A model generated the notes under the pieces. That model saw only the letters and a list, made by a program, of their open reading frames with translations, searched no databases and was not told the DNA's origin. Source: Gammaproteobacteria bacterium (GTDB lineage: Bacteria > Pseudomonadota > Gammaproteobacteria > Magnimaribacterales > D2472). Taken from it: DNA of 36,815 nt. The position numbers and the translations under genes were made by a program. This document shows positions 26,415-35,987 of this stretch, piece by piece. Location: positions 12,746 to 49,560 of the forward strand of contig PBKO01000006.1 in the NCBI GenBank assembly GCA_002721465.1, read 5' to 3'. Position 1 is the first letter of the stretch. Every line of letters begins with the position of its first letter.

Positions 26415-28568
26415 TTGAAAGGTACAGTTTTATACGAAATAAAGGAAAATATTGCGATACTTACTGTTGATAACCCGCCAGTTAATCCATTAAGTGATGG
26501 TATCAGAACAGGAGTATATGAAAGTATCATAAAAGCACAGGAAGATGATTCAGTCATAGGTGTTGTTCTTACTGGAAATGGACGAGCATTTATAGCAGGT
26601 GCTGATATTTCTGAATTTGGCGGTCAAATTGAAGGAAAAACATTAAATGAAATGTTTAAAAAGCTTGAGTTCTGCACTAAACCAGTAGTTGCAGCAATAA
26701 ATGGTCTAGCGCTGGGTGGAGGTTTAGAAACAGCATTATGTTGTAATTATAGAATAGCTGATTCTCAGGCTATTGTTGGCTTACCTGAGGTAAATTTAGG
26801 CCTTTTGCCAGGTGGTGGAGGAACTCAAAGACTTCCAAGGCTGGCTGGACCTGCTGAGGCACTCAAAATGATGCTTTCAGGCATGCATATATCGGCCAAA
26901 AAAGCTTTAGATATGGGAATTATTGACAAAATTTCAGAGAATATTGTTGATGATTCTATAGAATTTATAAAAGAAGTATCAAAAAACACTGAACACCATC
27001 CAAAAGTTAGAGATTTCAATGAAAAAGTTATCAATGCAAGAGGAAGCGATAACATATTGTTGGAAGCTCAGGCAATGGCAGCCAAAACAAGAAAGGGACA
27101 ATTTGCACCAGGACAAATAATTAAGTGTGTTGAATCTGCAATAAATATTGATGATTTTGACGAGGGATTAAGGAAAGAAAGTGAATATTTTCTTGAGTGC
27201 TTAATGCATCCACAAAGAGAGGCAATGATACATATTTTCTTTGGTGAAAGAGCAGCATCTAAAATTTCAGATCTGCCGAAAGAAACAAAAATAATGGATA
27301 TTAAAAAAGCTGGAATTATTGGTTCAGGTACGATGGGTGGGGGAATATCAATGTGTTTTGCAAATGCAGGTATCCCAGTTCACATAATTGATCAAGATGA
27401 GGAAAACATCAAAAGAGGACTTTCAGTTATCGAAAAAAATTATGACTTTATGGTTAATAGAGGAAAATTAACTGCTGAACAAAAAGATAAAGTGTTTGGA
27501 TTGATTTCCTCAAGTTTGGATTATAAAGATCTATCAGATTGCGACATTGTTATAGAGGCTGTATATGAAAATCTAGAGTTAAAACATAAGATTTTTAAGT
27601 CTCTCGATGAACATGTAAAAGAAGGGGCGATACTTGCTAGTAATACTTCTGGTTTGGATATAGATTCGATTGCATCAGTTACAAATAGGCCTGATCTAGT
27701 AGTAGGTACTCACTTTTTTAGTCCTGCTAATATTATGAGATTATTAGAAGTAGTTAGAGGAGCACAAACATCTGATGAAACTCTAGCAACAGTAATGGCT
27801 ATTGGTAAAAAGCTTAAGAAGGCTGCGGTTGTTTCTTTAAATGCTCCGGGTTTTATAGGAAACAGAATGTTGTTTAGATATACAGCTCAAGCTAATATGT
27901 TACTTTTGGAAGGCGCCCTTCCCCATCAAATTGATCAAGCTTTAGAATCTTTTGGATTAAACATGGGTCCATTTAGGATGATGGACTTAGTTGGTTTGGA
28001 CTTGGGATGGAGAGCTAGAAAACTTGGTGGAAAAGAATCTCCATTACACGCTAAGATTGGTGATGAATTATGTGAACAAGATAGGTACGGGCAAAAAAGT
28101 TCAGCGGGCTACTATAATTATTCAGAAGGATCTAGAGCACCAAATCCAGCTCCTGAAAATGAAGCTATTTATGAAAAAATCTCTTCTGAAAATGGTTTTA
28201 CACGAAGAGAAATATCAGATGAAGAAATTATTGATAGATGTACATTAGCATTAATTAACGAAGGAGCAGATATATTATCAGAGGGAGTAGCACAAAGAGC
28301 CGCCGATATAGATGTTGTCTACATTAATGGTTATGGTTTCCCTATATGGAGAGGTGGTCCAATGCACCATGCTAATGCAATAGGATTAGATAAAGTTTTA
28401 GAAAAGCTAAATAAATATAAGGAAATTACCGGTAATGATGCCTATAATCCAAGTGAACTGCTTATTAAATTAGCAAAAAATGGAGAACAGTTAGGCGAAG
28501 CACCAAAAAAAGAAGACCGGAAAGAAAAATTAGACTTTGAAATGTCCTCAGTTGCTAATAATTTTTAA
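26415..28568 (+). CDS. Bifunctional enoyl-CoA hydratase / 3-hydroxyacyl-CoA dehydrogenase (FadB/FadJ-like), TTG start
   Basis: ECH part 'LTGNGRAFIAGADISEF', 'AAINGLALGGGLETALCCNYRIAD', 'LPEVNLGLLPGGGGTQRLPRLAG'; HAD part 'AGIIGSGTMGGGISMCFANAGIPVHIIDQ', 'SNTSGLDIDSIA', 'GTHFFSPANIMRLLEVVRG', 'NAPGFIGNRMLFRY'; GGAG 7 nt before the TTG. Confidence 0.94.
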   Translation: MKGTVLYEIKENIAILTVDNPPVNPLSDGIRTGVYESIIKAQEDDSVIGVVLTGNGRAFIAGADISEFGGQIEGKTLNEMFKKLEFCTKPVVAAINGLALGGGLETALCCNYRIADSQAIVGLPEVNLGLLPGGGGTQRLPRLAGPAEALKMMLSGMHISAKKALDMGIIDKISENIVDDSIEFIKEVSKNTEHHPKVRDFNEKVINARGSDNILLEAQAMAAKTRKGQFAPGQIIKCVESAINIDDFDEGLRKESEYFLECLMHPQREAMIHIFFGERAASKISDLPKETKIMDIKKAGIIGSGTMGGGISMCFANAGIPVHIIDQDEENIKRGLSVIEKNYDFMVNRGKLTAEQKDKVFGLISSSLDYKDLSDCDIVIEAVYENLELKHKIFKSLDEHVKEGAILASNTSGLDIDSIASVTNRPDLVVGTHFFSPANIMRLLEVVRGAQTSDETLATVMAIGKKLKKAAVVSLNAPGFIGNRMLFRYTAQANMLLLEGALPHQIDQALESFGLNMGPFRMMDLVGLDLGWRARKLGGKESPLHAKIGDELCEQDRYGQKSSAGYYNYSEGSRAPNPAPENEAIYEKISSENGFTRREISDEEIIDRCTLALINEGADILSEGVAQRAADIDVVYINGYGFPIWRGGPMHHANAIGLDKVLEKLNKYKEITGNDAYNPSELLIKLAKNGEQLGEAPKKEDRKEKLDFEMSSVANNF

Positions 28569-28580
28569 AATAAAGTAAAC

Positions 28581-29132
28581 TTAGGCTCTTATATAGACTT
28601 TTGTTCCTTTTTCTACAATATCGTATAGATACACAATGTCATTATTAAACATTCTTATGCATCCATGAGATGCTTTTTGTCCAATGAGACCTTCTTCATG
28701 TGTACCGTGAATGTATATATATCTCGAGTATGAGTCAACACCTGAACCATTATTAATGCCACTCTCAAGGCCATTGAGCCATAAAATTCTTGACGTGACA
28801 TGGTCACTTTCTGTATTTATAGGGTTTTTAATAATATTTGCTACTTTTCCAGTATTATTTCTTGCCACAAATATAGTATTTACAAGCACATTATCACCTA
28901 TTTTCTCTTTGATCTCATGGGAGCCTAAAGGAGTTTTAAATGAATTTTCAGTGCTGCCCTCCCCATATTTTGAAGTTGAAATCGGAAAACTTTCCACAAC
29001 CTTAGAGAATTGCTTAAGATATAGTCTTTGCTCAGAAACATCGATAACAATTTCATAGCTATTTGAATAAATCTGTGTGCAAAACAAGGTCACTAACGAA
29101 AGAAATGTTATCTTTTTTATAATTTTAACCAT
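28581..29132 (-). CDS. L,D-transpeptidase (YkuD domain)
   Basis: 'YEIVIDVSEQRLYLKQFSKVVESFPISTSKYGEGSTENSFKTPLGSHEI', 'YIHGTHEEGLIGQKASHGCIRMFNNDIVYLYDIV' (HGxx...SHGCIRM). Confidence 0.93.
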   Translation of the reverse strand: MVKIIKKITFLSLVTLFCTQIYSNSYEIVIDVSEQRLYLKQFSKVVESFPISTSKYGEGSTENSFKTPLGSHEIKEKIGDNVLVNTIFVARNNTGKVANIIKNPINTESDHVTSRILWLNGLESGINNGSGVDSYSRYIYIHGTHEEGLIGQKASHGCIRMFNNDIVYLYDIVEKGTKVYIRA

Positions 29133-30568
29133 AAGAACCTAATTATAATTGAAGAAATTAAAATTAATAATATTAAATAAGAAAAAATATAACCAATTTT
29201 ATTATAAAAACTACTTTTATTTATCAAATCAATATAGCCCTCAAGTATATTTGAATCACCTTTTTCTAATTTATCAACAATTGTTCCTTTATTTGAAATT
29301 ATTGCTGAGAATCCATTATTTGTAGCTCTTAAAGTCCATCTATTATTTTCAATAGATCTTATTCTAGCAATACTTAAGTGATGATATGGTCCAATCGATT
29401 CTCCAAACCAAGTATCGTTTGAAATATTTATCATAAAAAGTGAACTTTTGTTCATTAATCGAACTGTTCTTGGAAAAGCTATGTCAAAACATATAGGTGT
29501 AGACACTTCTAGACCATTCAAAACAGTTATTTTATTTTGATTTTTTGAACCATGATCTACATTTGACATAGGTAAATTAAAAAAATCGATTAAACCTCTT
29601 AATGATTTAAAAAATGGAATATATTCGCCAAATGGCACTAAATGTATTTTTTTGTAGACTTTATCACTTTTTACATTCAAAAAAGCATTAAAAAGTTTAT
29701 TTTCATCATAATGCCATGTTCCAAGCAATAATTTTTCTTTATTATTAATTTTTGATATAAAACTATTAAATTTCTCAGACTTATCATGATAGGGCAGTTC
29801 AGCCTCAGGAAGAACAATTAATTTTGAACTTTGAGAACTTTGGTTGATTAATGTTAGTAAATTTTTCTCGATCTTTTGATAATAATCTTTTTTATACTTA
29901 AAAAAAGGATTTGATGAGGGCTGGATTGCAGTAACAAAAATACCATTATTAATAATGATATTACTATTTTGAGGTATCAAAGAAATAAATAAAAAACCTA
30001 ATGCTATGGCAGTAATTTTGCTTTTATTATATTGAACTATGATTGAGCAAATTAAATAAATTAGTAATGAAGCAAAAGATACACCAAATACAGAATAAGT
30101 ACTTTGAGTAATAGTATCTAGAAATATATTCCCAGGAATTAGCCATGGAACACCATTTAAAAAGAAGTATCTTGAGAATTCTATAAGAAGAAATATTCCA
30201 GATACCAATATTGTTTTCGTTAGTTTTGCTTTAATTTTTAAACTTGATATTAAAATATTAGTTAGCAAAAGAGGAATAGTAAATACAAAAGTTAGTAATA
30301 TGACTAATAAACTAAAAATGAGTAATGATACTATTAAATGAACTTCTCCATAATAGTAAATACTCACTATTAACCATGACATTCCAAAACCCCAATGTCC
30401 TAAACCCCAACAAAATAGTTTTGTTAATGCGTTTCTCTCTTTATAAAGTATGACCTTAATTAAATAGATGTAAGATATGAATATAAGAAACTTAATTGAG
30501 AAGGGTGAAAAAGCAAATATACCTATGAGTCCAAAAAGAAATGGATACAAGGTATTACTTAATTTCAT
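29117..30568 (-). CDS. lnt: Apolipoprotein N-acyltransferase
   Basis: Multi-TM N-terminus, nitrilase domain 'LIVLPEAELPYHD', 'KIHLVPFGEYIPFF', 'PICFDIAFPRTVRLMN', 'ISNDTWFGESIGPYHHLSIARIRSIENNRWTLRATNNGFSAII'. Confidence 0.94.
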   Translation of the reverse strand: MKLSNTLYPFLFGLIGIFAFSPFSIKFLIFISYIYLIKVILYKERNALTKLFCWGLGHWGFGMSWLIVSIYYYGEVHLIVSLLIFSLLVILLTFVFTIPLLLTNILISSLKIKAKLTKTILVSGIFLLIEFSRYFFLNGVPWLIPGNIFLDTITQSTYSVFGVSFASLLIYLICSIIVQYNKSKITAIALGFLFISLIPQNSNIIINNGIFVTAIQPSSNPFFKYKKDYYQKIEKNLLTLINQSSQSSKLIVLPEAELPYHDKSEKFNSFISKINNKEKLLLGTWHYDENKLFNAFLNVKSDKVYKKIHLVPFGEYIPFFKSLRGLIDFFNLPMSNVDHGSKNQNKITVLNGLEVSTPICFDIAFPRTVRLMNKSSLFMINISNDTWFGESIGPYHHLSIARIRSIENNRWTLRATNNGFSAIISNKGTIVDKLEKGDSNILEGYIDLINKSSFYNKIGYIFSYLILLILISSIIIRFLWLKL

Positions 30569-31422
30569 TTATTTTTTGTAACGGCTAATTTCTTTATTCT
30601 TCTATTATCTGTATCTGAAACTTCTATACTCAGTTTTTCAAGTTTTATTTTGTCACCAATTTTTGGAAGCACTCCAAATTTAGAGATGAATAAACCACCT
30701 AAAGTTTCAGCATCTATAGTGAGTGGATCTGTTTTAAGTTTGAAGAAGCTTATAAACTCTTCTAATTCGATCTTTGAGTCAACAATATAACTATCATTAG
30801 AAATCTCAATTATTTCTTCCTCTTCAAAGTCATGTTCATCTTCAATTTCTCCTACTAACTCTTCTAAAATATCTTCAATAGTTATTAATCCAGATATTTC
30901 ACCGTATTCATCAATCACAACTGCCATATGTGATCTATCTTTCTTAAACTCCTCTAATAAAGAATCAGCTTTTTTTGTCTCAGGAACTACGTTTGGATCT
31001 CTGAGCATTTCATTTAAGTTAAAATCCAAGGATTCTTTAAATAGCTTTGGCAAAATATCTTTTGCTAACAATATGCCTTCAACTTCATTTCTTTCATTGC
31101 CAAGAACTGGATATCTTGAGTGTCCAGAATCAATAATCTTATTTATTATTTCAGTAGAATTTTCTGCAATTTGAATTGTGACCATGTCAACTTTTGGAAT
31201 CATGATTTCTTTCACAGTTATGTTACCTAATCTTATTGCTTTACTTGCGATTGACTCAGCCTCTCTATCAATAATATTTTGATCTGCAGCATCTTTAAGA
31301 AAATCTGTTACCTCAGAAATACTTTGTGTTTTTATAAAAAAAGGATTTCTAAAGTATTTTTTTAATTTATTTAAAATTTTCGAGGGAGGTTTAGATTCTT
31401 CGTTATTTAGTTTTTGATTCAT
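30565..31422 (-). CDS. corC: CorC/HlyC-type transporter-associated protein with paired CBS domains
   Basis: 'VKEIMIPKVDMVTIQ', 'DSGHSRYPVLGNERNEVEGILLAKDILP', 'SHMAVVIDEYGEISGLITIEDILEELVGEIEDEHDFEEE', C-terminal CorC_HlyC region. Confidence 0.94.
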   Translation of the reverse strand: MNQKLNNEESKPPSKILNKLKKYFRNPFFIKTQSISEVTDFLKDAADQNIIDREAESIASKAIRLGNITVKEIMIPKVDMVTIQIAENSTEIINKIIDSGHSRYPVLGNERNEVEGILLAKDILPKLFKESLDFNLNEMLRDPNVVPETKKADSLLEEFKKDRSHMAVVIDEYGEISGLITIEDILEELVGEIEDEHDFEEEEIIEISNDSYIVDSKIELEEFISFFKLKTDPLTIDAETLGGLFISKFGVLPKIGDKIKLEKLSIEVSDTDNRRIKKLAVTKNK

Positions 31423-31868
31423 TAATATGGATTTTTAATATTTAATTCTTTTAGCAATTCTATTTCTTTATTCTCCATTTTATTAGCGGTTGCATCATTT
31501 TCATGATCAAGACCTAATATATGATATACGCCATGAATTAACATGTGAATAATATGATCATCAAAATTTTTATTTAATTGTTTTGACTCTTCTTCTAAAA
31601 ATTCATAGCTAACTGCAATGTCACCAAGATTTCCTGTAAGAGACTTTGAAATATCTTCATTTGTAAAAGATAGCACATTAGTAGATTTATTTTTTTTTCT
31701 AAATTTTTTATTCAATTTTGTCATTTCGTTATCATTTAAAATTCTTAAATTGATAGAGGAATTAGAAATTTCTTCTTTGGAACATAAATATTCAAAAGCT
31801 CTGATTAATTTATTTTCTAAATTTTTATCTAAGCAGTAACTATTTGACATTGAAATGTTCAAACTCAC
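31422..31868 (-). CDS. ybeY: Endoribonuclease YbeY
   Basis: 'FRKKNKSTNVLSFTNED', 'GDIAVSYEFLEEES', 'HIIHMLIHGVYHILGLDHENDATANKME' (H3 zinc motif). Confidence 0.95.
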   Translation of the reverse strand: MSLNISMSNSYCLDKNLENKLIRAFEYLCSKEEISNSSINLRILNDNEMTKLNKKFRKKNKSTNVLSFTNEDISKSLTGNLGDIAVSYEFLEEESKQLNKNFDDHIIHMLIHGVYHILGLDHENDATANKMENKEIELLKELNIKNPY

Positions 31869-32827
31869 TTAGCAACCCATTTATCTTGATAGAATTTGTA
31901 AGCATCTATTATTTTTTTTACAAGAGGGTGTCTTACGACATCAACTGATTCAAATGTAGTAAATCCTATACCATCAGTGCCATTAATGACTTCTATGGCA
32001 TGAGATAAACCTGATTTAATGTTTTTTGATAAATCTACTTGAGTCAAATCTCCATTGATAACAAGATTTGAACCAAATCCCATTCTTGTTAAAATCATTT
32101 TCATTTGCTCTTTTGTAGTATTTTGACTTTCATCAACAATAATAAAGGAATTATTAAGTGTTCTCCCTCTCATATAAGCTAAAGGAGCAATTTCTATTAT
32201 TCCTCTAATTAAAAATTTTTCTGTTTTTTCTATGCCAAGCATTTCATACAAGGCGTCGTAGAGAGGGCGTAAATATGGATCAACTTTCTGCGAAAGATCT
32301 CCAGGTAAAAAACCAAGTTTTTCTCCCGCTTCAACAGCTGGTCTTATAAGAATAATCCTATCAACTTTTTCTTTGAGAAGTGCATCAACTGCTGCTGCCA
32401 CAGCTAGATAGGTTTTGCCTGTTCCTGCAGGCCCAATTCCAAAGTTTATTTCATTCTCAGTAATATTATTTAAAAATATTTTTTGGTTTCTACTTCTCGG
32501 AATAATGCTTTTTTTTGGTGTTTTAATAACTATCTCATGACTATCTTTTTCCATATTTAAATCCTGAATACAAAGATGAAGTGTTTCTTTTGTTATTTCT
32601 ATACCTTGGCCAGCTGTAGCATATAGTCTTTTTAAAGCATCTTCTGAAAGAGTAATATCTCTTTTTGATCCTTTAATTTTAACCTGATTCCCGTTTTGGA
32701 AAATTTTTACATTGAAAGTTTTTTCAATAAATTTAAGGTTCTCATTTAACTCGCCAACAAATCTAACCATTATGTTTGCATCTGGTGGATTTAATTCAAA
32801 GTTGGTTAAAGCAGAATTTTTTGACAT
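31865..32827 (-). CDS. ybeZ: PhoH family ATPase (YbeZ)
   Basis: 'NEINFGIGPAGTGKTYLAVAAAVDAL', 'LIRPAVEAGEKLGFLPGDLSQKVDPYLRPLYDAL', 'FIIVDESQNTTKEQMKMILTRMG', 'GDLTQVDL'. Confidence 0.95.
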   Translation of the reverse strand: MSKNSALTNFELNPPDANIMVRFVGELNENLKFIEKTFNVKIFQNGNQVKIKGSKRDITLSEDALKRLYATAGQGIEITKETLHLCIQDLNMEKDSHEIVIKTPKKSIIPRSRNQKIFLNNITENEINFGIGPAGTGKTYLAVAAAVDALLKEKVDRIILIRPAVEAGEKLGFLPGDLSQKVDPYLRPLYDALYEMLGIEKTEKFLIRGIIEIAPLAYMRGRTLNNSFIIVDESQNTTKEQMKMILTRMGFGSNLVINGDLTQVDLSKNIKSGLSHAIEVINGTDGIGFTTFESVDVVRHPLVKKIIDAYKFYQDKWVAK

Positions 32828-34152
32828 TAATTATGTATGTTGCCTCTTAAACAATTAGGTAAAGCTTCTTTTATATTAATATTAATCAATCGACCTACTA
32901 AATCAATATCATTTGAAGGAAAGTTGACAATTCTATTGCAAATTGTTCTTCCTTGAAGTTGTCCTGGATCTCTTTTTGACTGTCCATACACAAGACAATT
33001 TTGTATAGAGCCAACTTTTTTTCTACTAAAGCCAAATGACAATTGATTTAGCCTATCTTGAAGGATGTTAAGTCTTTTTTTCTTTTCGTCCTTTGTAACA
33101 TCATCAGCCATATCTGATGCGGTTGTATTAGGTCTTGGACTATAAATAAAACTAAATGATTCATCAAACTTTACTTCATTTATAAGTTCCATTGTTTTTT
33201 GAAAATCTACATCAGTTTCACCAGGGAATCCTACTATGAAGTCAGATGAGAAACTCATGCTAGGTCTAACATCTCTAATTCTCTCTACCAAATTGAGATA
33301 TTTTTCAATGTTATATCTTCGTCTCATTAATTTTAAAATTCTATCTGACCCACTTTGAACAGGAAGATGAACATGACTTACAAGTTGCGGAACTTTGTCA
33401 TAAACCTCAACTAAGTCATCTTTAAATTCATGAGGATGACTGGTTGTATATCTTATTCTCTCAATATTTTCTATCTTGGCTGTCAGTTCAATAAGTCTAG
33501 CCAAAGATGATTTTTCCCCTTTGAAAGTTCCTTTGAAATTATTTACATTCTGCCCTAGCAGATGAATTTCTCTTGTTCCATTGTCTGCAAGCACTGATAT
33601 TTCATTCAATATGTCTTCAATAGTTCTTGAAACCTCATGTCCTCTAGTTTTTGGTACAACACAGAATGAGCAATATTTATTACATCCTTCTATTATAGAG
33701 ACAAAAGCGGAGGGCTCTCCTGTTCCTTGAACTGGTATATGACTAAATTTTTCTAGTTTGGGAAAGGAAATATCAATTTGATTCAAATTAGTTTTTTCTT
33801 TTTTGTTGTATAACTCTGGTAACTTGTGGAGAGTCTGAGGACCAAAAACTATATCAACTGCTGGAGCTCTTTTAATGATTTTTTCTCCTTCCTGAGATGC
33901 GACACAGCCTCCTATTGCTATCTTCAAATTTGGATTTTTTTCTTTTATTTTTCTCCACCTACCAATTTGATGGAATACCTTTTCTTGAGCTTTTTCTCTT
34001 ATTGAGCATGTATTTAATATCAATAAATCAGCCTCATCCTCAGATTTCGCTAATTCAAAATTTTCTTTTTCCTCAAGCAAGTCAAACATTTTTGCAGAAT
34101 CATACTCATTCATCTGACATCCGTGAGTTTTGATAAATAATTTTTTTGTCAT
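32827..34152 (-). CDS. miaB: tRNA-2-methylthio-N6-dimethylallyladenosine synthase
   Basis: '[17 protein letters not shown]', '[17 protein letters not shown]', '[22 protein letters not shown]', '[24 protein letters not shown]', C-terminal TRAM. Confidence 0.97.
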   Translation of the reverse strand: MTKKLFIKTHGCQMNEYDSAKMFDLLEEKENFELAKSEDEADLLILNTCSIREKAQEKVFHQIGRWRKIKEKNPNLKIAIGGCVASQEGEKIIKRAPAVDIVFGPQTLHKLPELYNKKEKTNLNQIDISFPKLEKFSHIPVQGTGEPSAFVSIIEGCNKYCSFCVVPKTRGHEVSRTIEDILNEISVLADNGTREIHLLGQNVNNFKGTFKGEKSSLARLIELTAKIENIERIRYTTSHPHEFKDDLVEVYDKVPQLVSHVHLPVQSGSDRILKLMRRRYNIEKYLNLVERIRDVRPSMSFSSDFIVGFPGETDVDFQKTMELINEVKFDESFSFIYSPRPNTTASDMADDVTKDEKKKRLNILQDRLNQLSFGFSRKKVGSIQNCLVYGQSKRDPGQLQGRTICNRIVNFPSNDIDLVGRLININIKEALPNCLRGNIHN

Positions 34153-34208
34153 CTTAATATGTTTATATAACTTTTATTCTCACATTTAGTTCCCATATAA
34201 TAAGTATC

Positions 34209-34535
34209 ATGAAATCAAAAAGTGTTTACAAGATAATTTTCATTCAACTTGGGGAAATTTATGAAGTTTTTGCTAAACAAATTTATCAAAGCGATATGTA
34301 TGGTTTCATCGAGGTGGAAGAGTATATCTTCAATAAAGACAAACAGCTAGTAGTCGATCCTAGTTCTGAAAAATTAAAGAATGAGTTCTCAAAAGTTGAT
34401 AGAAGCTATATACCTATTAATTCAATTATTCGTATTGATGAGGTTAATGAGACTGGAGAAGCAAGAATTAAAGAAAATAAAGGGCAGGTAACTCAATTTC
34501 CATTAAACATTCAACCCTCGAATAGCAAAGATTGA
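34209..34535 (+). CDS. DUF1820 family protein
   Basis: 'YKIIFIQLGEIYEVFAKQIYQSDMYGFIEVEEYIF...YIPINSIIRIDEVNETGEARIKE'; divergent from miaB as in other gammaproteobacteria. Confidence 0.82.
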   Translation: MKSKSVYKIIFIQLGEIYEVFAKQIYQSDMYGFIEVEEYIFNKDKQLVVDPSSEKLKNEFSKVDRSYIPINSIIRIDEVNETGEARIKENKGQVTQFPLNIQPSNSKD

Positions 34536-34536
34536 T

Positions 34537-35085
34537 TTAATCTGGCATAAAAATTTTTTTATAAAATCTTAATTCCTCAACTGATTCTAAAATATCTCCT
34601 AAAGCTCTATGTGATCCCTTTTTTTCATAAACTTGTGCTTCATTCATCCATCTGACAGCAACTTCTTTGAAAGAAGAAACATCAATATGTCTGTAGTTAA
34701 AATATGCTTCAAGCCTCGGCATATATTTTGATAAAAACCTTCTATCGTGAGACACAGTATTTCCGCACATTGGAGATACTTTTTCTCCAACATATTTAGA
34801 AATAAATTCTAATGTTTCAATCTCTGCTATTTGTTCAGTTATATCGCTTTTTTTTACTTGTTCCGTTAATCCAGAAGACCCATGTTGTTTTTGATTCCAT
34901 TCATCCATACCATCTAATAGTTCATTGGACTGAGAAATAATTAAATTAGGTCCTTCAGCAATAATATTTAAATCAGAATCAGTTATCAATGTAGCAATTT
35001 CAATAATTTTTTCATTATTCGGATCTAGGCCAGTCATCTCAAGATCAATCCAAATTAAATTATCTCTTGATTGTAATGTTTTCAT
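34537..35085 (-). CDS. orn: Oligoribonuclease
   Basis: 'NLIWIDLEMTGLDPNNEKIIEIATLITDSDLNIIAEGPNL', 'SPMCGNTVSHDRRFLSKYMPRLEAYFNYRHIDVSSFKEVAVRW', 'SHRALGDILESVEELRFYK'. Confidence 0.97.
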   Translation of the reverse strand: MKTLQSRDNLIWIDLEMTGLDPNNEKIIEIATLITDSDLNIIAEGPNLIISQSNELLDGMDEWNQKQHGSSGLTEQVKKSDITEQIAEIETLEFISKYVGEKVSPMCGNTVSHDRRFLSKYMPRLEAYFNYRHIDVSSFKEVAVRWMNEAQVYEKKGSHRALGDILESVEELRFYKKIFMPD

Positions 35086-35126
35086 CTCTTCTTATATTTA
35101 CCTGTTTAGTGTATTTTGTTCTTATT

Positions 35127-35984
35127 ATGAAAAAAGTTCAAACTGGGCAAGTGACAAAGTTTTACTCAAATAGTTGTTTAGTAAAGACACATGCATTTGA
35201 ATTAGAGTGTTTAGCAATAAAGAATGTTGTTGTTGGTGATAATGTCGAAGTAGAAATAATCCAAGATAGTAAAAAATTACTCGGAAAAATTTTAAAGATT
35301 AAGACAAGATCCACTGTTTTATCAAAGAAGTATCGTAATAAAGAAAATTTTTTTGCAGCCAATATTACGCATGTTGGATTATTAATGTCACCTAAACCAA
35401 ATACATCTTCAGAATTTATAGATAAATGGATTCTAAAGACAAAACTCTCAAATATTAAATCGTTTATTGTGAATAATAAAAATGATATGGGGTGTGACAG
35501 TGCCTACATAGAAAAAATAAATATCTATAAGAAAATTAATATGAAGATAATTAACATCTCAGCTAAATATGAGGATAATCTTGAGGAGTTAAAAAATTAT
35601 ATTAAAAATAAATCTGTACTTTTTGTCGGTAATTCTGGAGCCGGTAAATCAACGCTTACTTCAAAAATAATAGGCGAGAATCTTAAAACTAATAACTTAT
35701 CTAATGATCAGGGTGTTCATACCACTTCAGTTTCGTCTTTATATGAGATATCAGGTGATACAAAAATCATTGACTCACCAGGCATGCGTGACATTGAGAT
35801 ACTTGAATATCCTGCAAAAAAAATTATATATGGGTTTAAAGAAATTTTAGAATTATCCAAAGGTTGTAAATTTAATAATTGTAATCATATTAATAACGAA
35901 GGTTGTAATGTAATCAAAGGCTTAGAAGATGGCGTTCTAAGCAAAAGTAGATACAATAATTTTATAAAATTTAGAGACGAGTAA
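35127..35984 (+). CDS. rsgA: Ribosome small subunit-dependent GTPase A (ORF-track start at 35067 probably too early)
   Basis: 'VLFVGNSGAGKSTLTSKIIG', 'NDQGVHTTSVSSLYEI', 'IIDSPGMRDIEI', zinc region 'CKFNNCNHINNEGCNVI'; MKKVQTGQVTKFYSN matches an OB-fold N-terminus, whereas the extra 20 aa upstream overlap the orn start. Confidence 0.92.
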   Translation: MKKVQTGQVTKFYSNSCLVKTHAFELECLAIKNVVVGDNVEVEIIQDSKKLLGKILKIKTRSTVLSKKYRNKENFFAANITHVGLLMSPKPNTSSEFIDKWILKTKLSNIKSFIVNNKNDMGCDSAYIEKINIYKKINMKIINISAKYEDNLEELKNYIKNKSVLFVGNSGAGKSTLTSKIIGENLKTNNLSNDQGVHTTSVSSLYEISGDTKIIDSPGMRDIEILEYPAKKIIYGFKEILELSKGCKFNNCNHINNEGCNVIKGLEDGVLSKSRYNNFIKFRDE

Positions 35985-35987
35985 AGA

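Noticed and set aside
27991-28248. 85-aa plus-strand ORF inside the fadB-like gene
   Set aside because: Out-of-frame ORF within conserved coding sequence; Lys/Ile-rich from AT bias.
28711-29058. 115-aa plus-strand ORF antisense to the L,D-transpeptidase gene
   Set aside because: Opposite the YkuD catalytic domain; no independent support.
33897-34133. 78-aa plus-strand ORF antisense to the miaB 5' end
   Set aside because: Antisense to the MiaB N-terminal domain; Leu/Phe/Ser-rich shadow ORF.
35067-35126. ORF-track start of RsgA (extra 20 hydrophobic residues)
   Set aside because: Would overlap the orn start codon on the opposite strand; MKKVQTGQV at 35127 fits the RsgA N-terminus better.
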